This document shows positions 11,485 through 24,971 of a stretch of 64,000 nt of DNA, piece by piece (within the stretch, counting starts at the first letter, position 1; every line of letters starts with the position of its first letter). The notes under the pieces were generated by a model. It was not told where the DNA came from, did not search any database, and saw only the letters and a list, made by a program, of their open reading frames with translations. The stretch lies in assembly GCA_021229015.1 (NCBI GenBank), contig CM037782.1:63488108-63552107 (forward strand). Reading direction: 5' to 3'. The translations under genes were made by a program, and so were the position numbers. Origin of the DNA: Solen grandis (Eukaryota > Mollusca > Bivalvia > Adapedonta > Solenidae).

Positions 11485-11752
11485 GGGTTTAACGTCCCAC
11501 CGACAGTATTTCAGTCATTTGCAGACGATGTCTACTTGAGACAGATATAGTGCTGCCACACGCCGTAGAAATGTGACATGCATTATCCTTAATCCAGGCC
11601 AACCAGTCCTGGAACTACCCTTATATGCTGAGCGCCAAGCAAGGGAGCTATAACAGTACCATTTTGTACGACTTTGGTATGTCGCGGCCGGGGATCGAAC
11701 CCACGACCTCCTGCTCCCGAGGCGGACGCTCTAACCACTCGGCCACCGGGGA
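11485..11752 (-). repeat. tRNA-derived SINE, copy 2
   Basis: Same family and orientation as the 3.2-kb copy. The B box is in gatcgaacccacgac near 11694-11708 and the A-box head is at the right end (gcggacgctctaaccactcggccaccgggg reversed, shown in two parts: gcggacgctctaaccactcg, gccaccgggg). The left end bears gggtttaacgtcccaccgac next to a TTTG-type tail. It is one of the best-preserved copies. Confidence 0.85.
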
Positions 11753-11887
11753 CGGAGATGAGGAGAAAGAAGTATATGGGAAACGCCCAAAAAATGAATC
11801 AGTAAATATAAAAACCTGTAAAGGTTTGATTATAAGGTCTTCGGTAAATACCATAAAATAACTTAATAGAATATGATGACATAAGAT

Positions 11888-12000
11888 CTGTCTATCTATC
11901 TATCTATCTATCTATCCCTCCGTCCGTCCGTCCGTCCGTCCGTTTGTCTGCCTGCATGTCTGTTTGTTTGTCTGTCTGGTCTGTCCATCAATCCATCCGT
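11888..12000. repeat. Tetranucleotide microsatellite (TCTA, CCGT, TCTG)
   Basis: A TCTA run is followed by a CCGT/GTCC run and then loose TGTC/TCTG units. This is a compound tetranucleotide repeat. Confidence 0.9.
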
Positions 12001-13553
12001 CTTCGCTGCATATCCGCTCGTCTATGGACATAATTGTCTGTCTATTAATCTCTGTTCATATGAATAACAAATACGTTGTACAGCTGTAGACGATTTAGAT
12101 AATATTGATTTTAAATCAAGTGAGTCAGGGAAATGACTTTATTCTAAGATTTTTTTCATTTTCTTATACACGTTCTTAACTTATTGTTTTGTCCCACATA
12201 TATCTACCTAATTTTATATTTCTCTTGTTAATTCTATTTTAGTGTATTTAAATGTATTTCTTTTTAAAGCTCACAACTGTAAGGTCCATGATTATGTATG
12301 CTACAATTAGACCACGACGCCTGGTCTGCCTTTTTTTCGTGTTCAAATATCGTATGCTAACCCATACCCAAAAGAGCTAGATATAAACGTACATATACAC
12401 TCGGAATCGCATCAAACGGATACCTGAACCCACACGCTTCATGTCATTCAAATGGTTCTGTAGATCGATATATATGTTTATGACATGCGATTTTATCTGC
12501 CAATTTGATACATATCATTAACTTTTGTACAGAGTTACAAAAAATACCAGCCCGAGGTATATTTATTAAAAAAATACCGATGTTTATGAGTGCAAATATG
12601 ATGAATAATTTAGGGCTTGAGATATATACCCTTCCAATAAACAGTAAAACAGATAGTCTGTTTCGCACGAAATGGAACCATTCCGCATTTGATAAGCCCA
12701 TTTAAATCATGTTTGTTATGTAAAATTAACGATTCAAAGCCAGAAATAGACTTATTGCGGGTTGCAATCAGGTTTGTGCCATATGGTTTCAGCTTCATGT
12801 CGTTAAAAGGTACAATTATCTTAAACAATTTAATCGGTCCATATCGAGTTGCCATGGTGACAAACGATGCATCATTTATCATTTATGGTTATGTATTTGG
12901 GTATAGCGTCGGCAAGTTTTGGTATAGGATGACATTTGGAGTATCAAACAAGTTAATATTACATGTCGAATATACAATCATTCCTGTGAGTAACAAAAAC
13001 ATTGAAGTCGTCTGAAAACACGTGACATAAACTTAATATAAAGACATAAGGGAGAAAAATAAATTATGAAAAGTGGGTTGACACCTGTGCTTTACTAACT
13101 TACGAAAAAAAAGTTCATGAGATATTTCTCCTTCTAGGGGAATGGTACTTGTCCAACCCAGAAACTTTTGAGATGGATCATTATCTACATAAGTAAAATG
13201 AGTTGTTTAAACTGAGGTATACGTCACGGCCTTAGTAATTAAACTGATCGTGACATATATCTACTGACAAACCTACCCGACAAAGGACTATGTACCTCAT
13301 GTAGTCACTGGAGGTTGACATTTCTGTCGGGGAACAATGTCACAATCCAGTAGTGTCACAGTGACAAAGGGGATCAGCTGGAAATCTGCTAATCATGTTT
13401 GATCAGTATCTGATAACGCTTTATATCAGTGCCGGGCCACCCGAAACTGTTTCTTTTCATCTGTTTACAGATAAAAATATACTGTTTTTAAATAATTTGG
13501 AATCACCCTCGTCATACTTGTCCTCATTTTCACCATTGGTTTAGCCAGTAATC
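12001..13553. other. Putative intron, no feature recognised
   Basis: Overlapping small ORFs occur on both strands between 12.4 and 13.0 kb. None has a start, splice signal and composition that together suggest a gene. Confidence 0.4.
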
Positions 13554-13613
13554 ATCGCCATCATCATCATCATCATCAACATCACTACCACCATTTTCAT
13601 CATCATCAACATC

Positions 13614-13651
<38 letters not shown>

Positions 13652-13737
13652 CACATACATCATCATCATCATCATCATCCACCATTTTCATCTTCATCAT
13701 CATCATCATCATCATCATCAACATCACTTCCACCATT

Positions 13738-13771
<34 letters not shown>

Positions 13772-13815
13772 CTTCCACCATTTTCATCATCATCATCATC
13801 ATCACTTCCACCATT

Positions 13816-13849
<34 letters not shown>

Positions 13850-13918
13850 CTTCCACCATTTTCATCATCATCATCATCATCATCATCACTTCCACCATTT
13901 TCATCATCATCACATCAC
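13554..13918. repeat. ATC-based compound minisatellite
   Basis: Runs of ATC/CAT separated at intervals by the spacer acttccaccattttc, repeated at least six times. On the minus strand it reads as Met- or Asp-rich repeats, which is a composition artefact and not a protein. Confidence 0.95.
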
Positions 13919-14937
13919 CATTACCATTATTGCGATCATTATCGTTTTCGTCATCGCCCGCTTTATTTCATAACATGGAAAACTTTCATAGTTACTTCTT
14001 TAAATATTCACTTCATACACCTCTTCTTAATATCTCAAACGTTGCCATCTCTTTCTCTAGAATCCTGAACATGTATATTCAATCTTAATTGGAACTAATC
14101 ATAGTGGAAGGAGGGGTACCGACCCGAGGACATTTTATTTTCTTTTTTCTGAATACGTTAATGGAACCCGCTTTGAAAAAAAAAAATCCTTTTAAAGATA
14201 TATCTATATGAAAACGGTTATGAATCAAATAGGCTGGGTAGAAATCGTTCCCATATAAATGCTACTTTACATATGTTTAAATTCGGTCTTTACAGACAGT
14301 TGTGACCAAATTAATTATCATTTAAAAGGAATGTTGTTCATCATTTTACCGACTTGATGTAAGAAGTGTATTTCAAGAGATAAACTGGCGATTTATTTGA
14401 AAAGGCGCATTAATTTGGTCACGTCACGTGATATCATACATGACTGTGGGTCCGACAGGGCTATCCCAGTCGCCAAGTACTGACCCAAGCCAGAAACTAT
14501 GTATATTTTGAGAAGTTTATTTCCCAAATGGTTTAAAACTTAAAGTCGGGAAATTTAACTGTGTTATTTCTACTTTCACAAATCCCCCACTTTGTTGTTT
14601 GGTTTAGATTTCACCCTTCATCTAATTATAAAATCATCTCTCATCAGACTGATTAAAGATTCCATCTGATTGTTACAAATGCGACTCAACGGCCATGATC
14701 CCAGCGTAGGGAACTTGCATAATTATGCTGAATGGAGTTCTAAAGATGATACAAAGTGGTGAATGACTTCCGAGATGTGTTAGTTTTTTTATTAAGGTTG
14801 GAAACGTGATTCAACACTTCCTGCCGTACGAGTGCCACAAGACTCTACTATGCAAATCTTGAGAACTAGAATCAAACAAAGTCTCACTTACTCAACATTG
14901 TCTCTTGACCACCTCTTCCAAGGCTCTGTAATTGCAG
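13919..14937. other. Putative intron, no feature recognised
   Basis: No protein-like ORF, RNA gene or repeat was recognised in this stretch. Confidence 0.4.
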
Positions 14938-15146
14938 ACTGTAAAATCATTAATTTTCGTTGATATTGGATTTCGGTGATTATGTACCTAAGGGAATTTC
15001 GTGGGTACATTTATTCATAGATTTATGTTCTAGAAAACGTGAGGTCTATATAAGAGACAAGTTTTCTTGGGGATAAATATTCGTATATTAAACCCTTCAC
15101 AAATTGACGAAAATTAGTGTCCCACGAAAATTAGTGATTTCACAGT
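14938..15146. mobile_element. MITE with ~25-bp terminal inverted repeats
   Basis: The left end actgtaaaatcattaatttt and the reverse complement of the right end actgtgaaatcactaatttt agree over about 22 of 25 bp (14938-14962 and 15122-15146). The element is about 209 bp with no coding sequence; the interior repeats ttcgtggg/acgaaaatta-type motifs. Superfamily not assigned. Confidence 0.65.
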
Positions 15147-15169
15147 AGTTGAACTGACCGGACTTTGTG

Positions 15170-15240
15170 TAACAAACTCGACCCGGCCCAGGATCGAACG
15201 TGCAAGTCCAATGCTTTAACCACTAAGCCAAAGAGTCAAC
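15170..15240 (-). repeat. tRNA-derived fragment (different head)
   Basis: On the minus strand ggcttagtggttaaagcatt is followed by a B box cgttcgatcctgg, the A/B spacing of a tRNA head. It differs from the main SINE family and no intact cloverleaf is evident. Confidence 0.45.
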
Positions 15241-15759
15241 TCCCTGACGCAGTTGTCAGAGATTGTATTTATACCTGTGACGACGCATCGTCACATTTGT
15301 ATAAATACCTACTTAGTCATTTCCATGAATAAAATGCATTTTAAAAAGAAATTATATTTTCTGCGCTGTGCCCTTTCTTGTACATTATTTTTAGGATGTA
15401 TAGGATAGTCTAGTATAAGCTGAAAATAAAATAATATATTAAAACAGAAAGACCCAAGAAAAAGTTTATAAGTCAATAAGCCCCCACCCAGGTAACAATA
15501 TACATGTGATGTTTATATGAGCAATTCAAGGCGTAGCGTGACTAATGTTGCTACTGTTTTAAGCTTGAAACATTCCAACAAATTAATATATTATTTTTAT
15601 TACATTAAATAGCAGATATTTGGCAGATCTATGGACCGATTAGATACCTATGAAAATAATTTGATAAATATATTTAAGTAATTAAATGATGATAACTATG
15701 AAGTTTTAAAAGGCCAACACTTTTGAGAATTACACAGCTAATTTCTGGCCTTTAAAGCA

Positions 15760-15966
15760 TTAAATAAAGCTAGAAGTCACGTGGCTATAGTCTAGTTTAG
15801 CCGTCTCTAAGGAAGCATAAACATCACAACGGTCGCGGCTTCCACAGTTAACAAACTTGGCCAGTTCTGTCCCCGGTCTATCTGGCAGAATAATGTCCGT
15901 GTGTGGCTTATTCTGACCCACTGCAAATATTTTGAAGAGATATCTTTGTATCAGGTATTTGTTCAT
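15760..15966 (-). other. Short ORF, unrecognised, possible exon
   Basis: 68 codons from a true ATG (15964-15966). The middle (NKPHTDIILPDRPGTELAKF) has a mixed protein-like composition, but there is no recognised domain, no flanking splice site chosen with confidence, and no neighbouring exon. It may be chance. Confidence 0.15.
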
Positions 15967-16311
15967 AAGATCGGAATTACAAGGCAGTTTGATTTTGTAT
16001 CGATATGACAGCGTATACGTTTCCGATCACGTCTGACCGAACAAGGTAACTAAGTACGAAGTCATGTCTTAACGGTAACAGCTCCAGGGTATGTTACAAA
16101 ACCTGACATTACCTTATATAATTACACCCTATTGTCCCGTGGGTGGTGGGCATGTATCGGGTAGTTTGGGGTTGTCTTCTCCATTTAGTTGTTAATAACG
16201 TATATAATGGACTAATTAAGTTATTTTCTTGTCGATGGGTCAATTCATTATTATACACATGTTCAAACCTATCACATGTTATTAAACATACACGATACAT
16301 ACACAGATGAG

Positions 16312-16880
16312 TTACAGCAGACCTCGTATTAAGACCACCTTGTATGGAGACCACCTCGTTTGAAGAACCCCCTCGTACATAGACCACCTCGTTTGAAGAC
16401 CACCTCGTATGAAGACCCTCCCCCCTCTTATATAGACCACCTGAAGACCCCCCTCTTGCATAGACCACCTCGTTTGAAGACCACCTCGTATGACCTCGTT
16501 TGAAGACCACCTCGTAAGAAGACCCCCCTCTTGCATAGACCACCTCGTTTGAAGACCACCTCGTATGACCTCGTTTGAAGACGACCTCGTATGACCTCGT
16601 TTGAAGACCACCTCGTATGAAGACCCCCTCTTATATAAACCACCTTGTTTGAAGACCACCTCGTATGAAGACCCCCCTCTTGCATAGACCACCTCGTTTA
16701 AAGACCACCTCGTATGACCTCGTTTGAAGACCACCTCGTATGACATTGTTTGAAGACCACCTCGTATGAAGACCCCCTTTATAGACCACCTCGTTTGAAG
16801 ACCACCTCGTATGAGAACGAACCACTTCATATGGAGATCCCCTCGTATAAAGCCCACATCGTATTAAGGCTATTTCATAA
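16312..16880. repeat. 16-bp minisatellite array (gaagaccacctcgtat)
   Basis: Some 30-35 units, mostly gaagaccacctcgtat or gttt variants, interleaved with a longer variant containing gacccccctcttgcataga. Because three 16-bp units make 48 nt, several minus-strand frames stay open and give repetitive TRWSSNEVV/GGLQTRW strings. These are not real proteins. Confidence 0.95.
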
Positions 16881-19800
16881 TAAGACATTCTCGTATGAAG
16901 ACCGGCTCAGGATAGGACCCCCTTATTAATGACATCTTTATTTTAGCACCTGTGTCGTAACAGTGGAATTCTTTATTTCGTGAGAACATTTTTCATTTAC
17001 ACGGACAGTTGGTATCATTATCGACTTTGGAACCTCGCGATATGGTGTTATTTTGGAGGGGGGTCCTTCTTTTTGGTTGTTTTCTTTATTGCTTAAAAAG
17101 TATTTATAACTTGAACAACGTTTACCCATGAAACTGCTTGTCATACTGACATAACGGAATCAAATGTCGAACTCAAATAAGGACTGACAATATGTATCCA
17201 ACAGTTTAATTAAGGTAATCCATTCATCATTAAATAATAATCATGATCTTTCAAATGTTTTGAAAGACTTCAGTGCAGATGCAAACACCATCGACTTGGA
17301 GTTATAGGTTGTTTTGCTCAAAGTCTATAAAGGCTTACATTTTCTATAAAATTCCCACGATCACTTGATGAAACATAATCAGAATGTAATGATGGATGGA
17401 TGACCTTAAATACAACCCCAATCATAACCTAGAGACCGTTTCACTAAACTTCGTACGAATAGATTTTATCATAGTCGCAGAAATGGTGTACATTGTGTCT
17501 ACTTATTCCTATAGCTTTAATTTTATTTTACGACAAAAAAACACACACACAACTCATGTAACCCACTATCAATGACAGGGATTACGGCATTTTTTGTGGT
17601 GATTTAGCGGAGGGAACCCAGAGTACTGGGAGAGAAAGCCCACGTGTCTGGACGCGAGATCACGTACCCTCTCATGTGCGTGACTGATTGAACTTTACTG
17701 AGAAGAAAAGTGCATCTAAACTAGAATATCTGGATATTCTTGTTAATAATTTCTGATTTTATTTACAACATAAAACAAAGAAAAATTTGACCTATTACAT
17801 TACACAAACGAATAAATAAGAATACTGCATGTATGGAATTCTCACTTGTGGATATATTTTCATGAGAAGAAAAATGAAACTGGTGCCCTCTTTAAAAGAC
17901 CAGTTGAAGATGATCCCCAATAGACCATTTCAACAGAGGATCGGCAATACCCGGTATAATTCGCTTATTCAGTTGACCAGTCAGTGACTGGGGATTTTTC
18001 TTTCCCGTTGTTTCCCATTGAACAATGTGTTGAATTATACATCAGCATATAGATTAGGTGTTCGTATAGGTTTACGCCTCATTTCGGAATGAAAGGGTCT
18101 ATACACACACCAAATGCGCAATGCATAAATATTTTACCTGACACAAGATACAAAGATAAAACCATGCTTTTTTATTATATTTCTATACACTCGTATAAAG
18201 TGATGCGGGGCTCATTATCGTTATACATGGTAGATTAAATGTGACGTGGGGAGGATATCAATCATTTTCGATGATAGCTCTACTTTCATACGTCAGCGTT
18301 ACACTGACAATAATGCAAGAAACTAGTATTCAATTTTACTGTGCGAGATCGAATATCCAAATACAAGTCTGCTGGACTATTAATCGAAGTCAATATTTGA
18401 TTAACACAGTAATGACGGAACGACTGGGCTTGTTTGATAAGCACTGTCGTGCCCGTTTGTCCTCCACCGACAAATCTTTGCTGAAAGCACACATTAAAGC
18501 AATGGACTCGGCAGGCTGGCTCTTGAAAGGGTTTGTGAAATAGTACATCATAATCTAGTCCATAAGTTGCGGTGTGATTACCGAGGGTTTCATCGTCAAC
18601 CAGTAACATGGCAATATCTCATAAGTTAAGGTCCATCATTGACAGTCACTCTTCAAATGTGTTTACATTGTGGTTATCTACATGTGCCTGGCCTCGAACA
18701 CAAGTGCCCCTCTCTCTATATATATTTTTTTACAATGGTATCGTGTTTATTCCAGGCGGAATGAAACCTGCAAACACAAATTATTCGAAGTATCGCTAAA
18801 CATTCAGCTGCATCAAACTTAAATTAAAAATCTTGATTTTGAATATTTCGACGCACTCTTTTTCTGTTTTCATCCAAAAGAGAAATCACGAAACCAATTA
18901 ATTTTTGTCCAAAGATTAACGAAATAGATATATTTATTGATTGTATTTTAACACATTAACCCCGATTGTCTATATAATAAGCATATTAACGGGATCTTTT
19001 TCGGCGTAGCTGTATAATTTCGATTTCAACTCGCATCTTAAACCAATCAAATGTACGCTAACAGCGGTAAATAATTCTAAGCTGAATAAAAGGACTCCTT
19101 TTATTGGTTAACGCATCGTTATGGACTATAAAATTACTGTAAATAAAGGGTGCAGCTTGTATATATCATTCAGCTTGGTGTTATTACTTTTCTTTTTGAT
19201 GTAAACATGAAAGTGATTTCAGTAAGTTAAATACAATCCTTTTCCATCAATTGAGGAATGCTACTTTGTGAAAATGATTTAAAACAACAAAAAAGAATCC
19301 ACCGTGTTATGACATGAAACCCCTTAATTACTATGTATATTGAATTCTTCCAGCCTGCCGAGATGCTCTCATTGAAAATTAATTCGCCAAAACCAAAACA
19401 ACTAATAACGCTTTTATATCATAATTGTCATATGCAATAATGATATGAACAAATATCAAACAAGCCTATTTACAGATATAATTTTTTGTATTACCGTCTA
19501 TAAATAAGTATATTTCATAGAAAAAATACTGAACTATTTCTAGAGTGTACTAAATTTGTTGTGCGTCGGTCTTTCGCACGCTTTTCCTCGGAATGTTCTA
19601 GAAGACTGGAAATCTCGTTTTTCTTTCATCCTACGCCGAATATCTTTTTTAAAGATATTTCTTGTTGTAAATAATTTCCTCCGTAGACATGAATATAGTA
19701 TACAGTCAAATCTGTATTACCGATCACCTTAGAATAACTGTCAACATGTGAAAAAAAGTAAATGACAGAATTCCCTAACCTGGGTTTGTGCAAAATTAAA

Positions 19801-22800
19801 TCTCTAAACAACAGCCACCTCCTAAAAGCCTGTTTTTATTTATATATTATTTTTATATGTATATAGTATATAAAACATACGACGATATGTTACCTGTCCC
19901 TTCTACGTAAGTACTAAAACGTGACCTCGGATGTGAATATCAAAGGCTAAATTCCCTTTTAAGATACTTCAAGCCCGGGTTGAGTTGTTGTTTTTTTATT
20001 TGAAAAAGATCGAAATGCATTAAAAATGGCAATATAATAGAATGTTGACCAGATATGACGGAAAACGCCTCTACGCTCATCCTAGAAAAAAAAAAAGTCA
20101 AATGACGCGAAACCAGGTTTTCAAGTGCTGCCCAAGACAAGCAAAACTACTTTAGTTACAGTTACATTGACCTTGACCCTATTTGCCCTGAAAATCAATT
20201 TAATCTTTATCTTCCCATCAGGTATTTATAACAGGAAACGAAATGTTTGACGCAGCCAGTACCTCATTCTAATAACCACGATTTTCATTGAAAACTTGGT
20301 TTTAAGTGTCACGGGGGACCCTTTCTGGACAAGGCCTGCACATATATTTAGGCCTAGCAACGCCCATGGATATTTCAACGGCTTCGAGACCTTCCTAGAC
20401 GCTCTATACTACCTGACTTATGGTTTCATTTCCAAATATATCTAAGATTCTAATCCTGCTAATCCCGCTTTAAATGCATTCATTTGTTCTTATTTACTTA
20501 AAGACTATGCGACACTTAAAATAGTATTTACGCATTGCAAAAGTCAAGGAGGCGTAAATTATTCATGAATTTGTCATGTCTGTACAACTACCTCATTCAA
20601 ATACAGAAATCCCATACTTAACATTGCCTTCTGCACTGAACATATTTGTCAACAAACTTTTATTATACGCTGTCATTTGCCTGAGAAGTGTTTGTAAATT
20701 TACGTGTCTCATTGTGTTTACAACTCAGCTCTTCTGTGTACCTAGATAATGGTCATCGGCAGGCTGATTTATGGCTCAGTTGTATAAGGCCGAATCAAGT
20801 ATTTGACAACAACTCTGACCATGGTTTTTATTGCCCAATATCCAAATGTGGGTCCTTTTGAAGCGAAACCTAGAGTGTGCATGAAACAGTTAATCAAAAT
20901 TATGGCCGAAAATCAGCGGGTTTTTTTTATCTCTAATACGCAAAACGTGTCACATAAAAAAATGACACATGGGTTAATAAATGGCTAAGACATGAATGAC
21001 AGAGATATGGCGGTTATCCATGTCATGTTTGATGATCTCTACATGTTGCCACTGAAATCAATGTATTTTGTCCTTAAATCTCAGGATTGCTTATTTTGTG
21101 AGAATACACTAACAGATATTGAAATTTTGGAAACCAATGTAGGTCTGAAAAGAATAGATAAATTAGACATGCATTTTTCCGGGATTAAACATACGAGTTA
21201 GCTTTCAAATTATAAATTTATTTTGCAGTCAGTAAAGCATTTCTTTCATTTAAATAATTAACCAATTAATTAATTAATTAAACGTCTTGGTTTGATACAG
21301 TCTATGTATGTCTGCATTATTTGCATAATTCTATATGAAAGGCAAATATCGATAATAAATCAAATTCACGATATACGAAAAAAAATAGTAGCAAGTCTAA
21401 TTTATTAAAATTATAAAAAAAAAAAAAGACAGGATTATGTTGCCAATGTAAAGGTTTCTGATCATTTATAAACATGTCGAGATAATGACACACAGTCCGT
21501 GAGAAAAGTGAGATAGAATAATGCAATCCTTATATTTAATAGTTGATTTCAATCGAGACCATTATAGAAATATGCCATCAGGTTGAGACGCTACGGGTGA
21601 AAAGGGGGTATTTTAGTCAGTGCAAACAATTCTTTACAGAAGCTTACGCCTCCTGTGCGACTAACAGCACAAATAAATTTAATAACACAATATTTATTCT
21701 ATAAAGATCTGTACCTTGGCACCATGTCTAGCTTTCCCAAAGCCCCTGAACCTATGTTGATATTTGTACCCAGGAGTTTTTATATCAAACCGATGAAACA
21801 CGATTAATGCGTTCCACTCTACCATTGACAGAGAGCATGGTAAGGACAGGTATGGGTTATTTGGGACAAAGGTGTCGCTCCGGAAAACAATAGCAAGGAT
21901 CATATTGATAGAAGTGGTAGAGTTTCTGCATGTACTTGTAATCGAAAGATCTCGTTGGACAAGTCATCGATATATATGCAGGGATTTGCTGGACCATCAC
22001 TTTGTTTGGTTTTAAGGACTAGCCGGATTATCCTTCTCAAATCCTTTTGACTTTTACAGAAACCTGAACAGAAGATAATACGCATTTGTACAGGACATCA
22101 TGTTCATGTATCTTGGACAATGTTTAGAATATGGCGTGTGAAACTAATATTTTTTCCTCGTGTTTTTATGGATGCTGAGTAAATGTAACTATTCAATGAG
22201 GATTTTTTAGAATGCTAATAATGGCGTCTCAGGTCTGTAGTTTTGCAGTTTAAATGATCGTTATATGGCGGAATAAAGCAGCCGGAAATAAAGCTTCAAA
22301 TGATCCTATTTATTCCGGTGTTGTATGAATGTCTATTCTGATGTCTTGAGACAGGAAACAAAACAAAACTAGCATGTATTAAACCTAGTATTTATGACAG
22401 CGAAGCCTGACATTCTGGCGGATGTATGGATTTTATTGACTGAAGCATCGGTGAGATAAAATATATTGATGATATTGGTCAGTCATTGCAAACGAGTAAA
22501 CGGCGCGAGGTCGACATTGGACTAAGATTTCGCTCGCTGGATAATTTACAAAATGTAATTTATTTATAGATGAATAAATAGCTTCTTAACATATTTTCAA
22601 TAACGAAAGGATTTTGTTCAACATATGTCATATACTGAAGTCTCGACAACAAAGAGAATATCGGATAGTGAGGAGTATTAAATAAGCTGAGAAGCCGTTT
22701 ATCTGTTTTCTCCGGTAGTTGCATTTTAAGTGAAGTATTTCTCTAACGTGCAGTAATGAGTGTGATTTTAGCTGAAAAGGTTAACGAAATTAAGTCACAT

Positions 22801-22836
22801 TCCCATATCTGAATCACGGATGGTTATTCAATCAAC
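16881..22836. other. Putative intron, no gene recognised
   Basis: About 6 kb of AT-rich sequence. A pair of overlapping ORFs on opposite strands at 18.2-18.6 kb is not convincing. A simple aattaattaatt run lies near 21257-21283. No SINE of the main family was found here. Confidence 0.4.
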
Positions 22837-23010
22837 ATGTATAAATTTCAAGGGAAATCACAAACTGGAACTAATATATACAGTGAGAAAGGTGGAAAAC
22901 ATAAGAAGCGCAAGACGAAATACAAAGACAAGACTGTTGACATAAGCTCTCCAGAATCTGTGGTCGCGAAAACTGACGTCGGTGTCAGCACGGACTCTTC
23001 AGTGTCCGGA
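22837..23010 (+). CDS. Coiled-coil protein, probable alternative first exon (isoform B)
   Basis: ATG with A at -3, 58 codons, ending at a strong donor (cgga|gtgagt) in phase 0, the same phase as the first exon at 10.65 kb and the acceptor at 44385. An in-frame TGA at 22810-22812 and the lack of a phase-0 acceptor argue that it is a start exon and not an internal one. The peptide is Lys/Ser-rich with a basic cluster (GGKHKKRKTKYKDK) near residues 20-32 followed by an acidic/Ser stretch (DISSPESVV, DVGVSTDSSVSG). It thus resembles exon A in character (basic, likely disordered) but not in sequence. Function unknown. Confidence 0.45.
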
Positions 23011-24674
23011 GTGAGTATTATTTATAATCGAGATTTTTGAAGACTAACTTTTTTATCTGCATGTAAACATAATCTTTTTTTTAATTCCTTTTATCTCAGA
23101 CTCCCATCAGTAAACACGACCAAGTTATATTAAGATACTCCCTACGGAAAAACGATTCCTATTTCCTCACACTTTCTAAAACGCTGCCTTTGCAGGTAAA
23201 ATAACATTTCGATCTATTGGGCCATCCTTTATGAAACCATTTTCTGGTTTTTCTTGTGTTTACATAAATGTCTTTTGATTACACTATTCTTCCATTAAGT
23301 CCAACCCTTCTTGTAAAAAATTTTTCTTTGTCAAGTTAAAAGTATTATCCATGTGCAATGCTGTGAAATAAGATATTTGCGAGACCAACATTTTGGGAAG
23401 TGACCATGTTTAAGTGGTTTGCGTTTTTAAATACGAGTAACATAGTCAGTATGCACATTTTATGGAGGCAGATACATTTGCCCGAGAAAATGAAAGATTG
23501 TTAGGTAAAGTGAAAGTGTCATCAAGTTGCTGCTGCTGTTGTTGTTGTTGTTGTTGTTCTATGTTTTATCATTTAACCTAAATACATAGGTTTATATACT
23601 AAAATGGCAAAACCATGTGGGTTTATTTATCATCTTAATATTCAATCAGAAACATTTAACTTTCTCACAAACTAACCTATAACTTTCCTATTCAGCGTCC
23701 ATTATGAGGGCAAGATCAAACCAACACGTCTGATTCTTCTTCTACTTTAGATACATGCATATCCCATTAAATGCATAGGCATGTTCTACAGAACGAGTAT
23801 GAACTTAATTTCAATCCTCCATAAATATGAAGAGTACAAATTTCAACTTCAACAAACATAGAACATCAAGTATATACAGATATAACATAGCATATCACAG
23901 CACAATTAACTACATACTGTATATAATGTAGTTAACACTCTGATAAATACATTCATCATATATAATTTTAATTTTTCATCCTAAAATCAAAATCTGTTAT
24001 GGACCATTTAGATTAATATTATGGCAATTTCAAGTGACAAATATATTTAAAAATACTTTTCCTTCTCGACGGTTCGTAGGTTGGACCAGTACTTAGTACT
24101 TGGGAAGGTCATAGAAGATTCTTGACACGGACTGATCCAGTGGTAACTGGATTACGGCCCCCTTGAATTTATCTTGATAACGTACCGTACACTTGTCATT
24201 ACCTATTTCTAATCTTACATACTCATCCCAGGATTCTCACATAAAAAATGACAAAACTCCTATCAAATATTCAAAAGGAGCTGCATAGGAAATCAGGAGT
24301 CCTTGTCCACAAAATTGGAGTTCATGACCCTATATTAGGAGTCAGTGAGAGGACCCTCCATACTGCCATACTATGAAATTTCACAAAACACGATTTAAAT
24401 GAAATAAATGCGATACACTTGATTTATGACCAAATGTTAAAGGTTAGAAACAGGAAGTATAACTAAGCTAAGTTTCGATTTTATTTTCGATAGAAATAAC
24501 AAAGAATATCCATTTATTAATAATAACATGCATTATTTGTGAATATATCTACAACGTAAGTATATACGTTTTAGTTCTTTCTTCTTTGCTTTAAGTCCAA
24601 TTTAAGATCATTTCTTCTTCTTCTTCTTCTTCTTCTTCTTCTCGTCGTCTTATGTATTCTTTCCTTTTTTTCCT
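23011..24674. other. Putative intron, no gene recognised
   Basis: Begins at the gtgagt donor. It contains a GTT trinucleotide run (23535-23558) and a TTC run (24611-24642) just before a SINE. Confidence 0.4.
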
Positions 24675-24971
24675 CCCGGTGACCGAGTGGTATGAGCGTC
24701 CAGGTGATATTGGAAGGGCATGGGTTCGATCCCCAGCTGCGATATACCAAAAATCGTTAAAGTAAAATTGGAACTTGTATGACTCCCTTTCTTGGCGCTC
24801 ACTAAATAAAGGCACATTCAAACTGGTTGGCCCGGTGTCAGGATAATGTGATTGTGTGTGGTATCATGCCACATGTCTACGGCGTGATATCACAGCACAA
24901 TATTTGTCTCATGTAGACAAATGTCCCCCAATGACTGAAACATATGTCGGTGAGACGTTAAATACAAACAA
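24675..24971 (+). repeat. tRNA-derived SINE, copy 3
   Basis: Head ccggtgaccgagtggtatga, B box ggttcgatcc at 24723-24732, body tgactccctttcttggcgct then ggttggcccggtgtcagg, gtatcatgccacatgtctac, and tail gtgagacgttaaatacaaac. Nearly full length. Confidence 0.85.

Noticed and set aside
13530..13913. Minus-strand frame of Met/Asp repeats (127 codons)
   Set aside because: Pure consequence of the ATC minisatellite; no protein-like sequence.
16109..16888. Several overlapping minus-strand frames with TRWSSNEVV repeats
   Set aside because: Generated by the 16-bp minisatellite in multiple frames; no start context or domain.
17575..17700. gcggagggaacccagagtac-type phrase
   Set aside because: Resembles a dispersed repeat phrase in aquatic invertebrates, but a single short match is not enough to call an element.
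18241..18609. Overlapping ORFs of about 100 codons on both strands
   Set aside because: No domain, splice signals or neighbouring exons; both strands open by chance.
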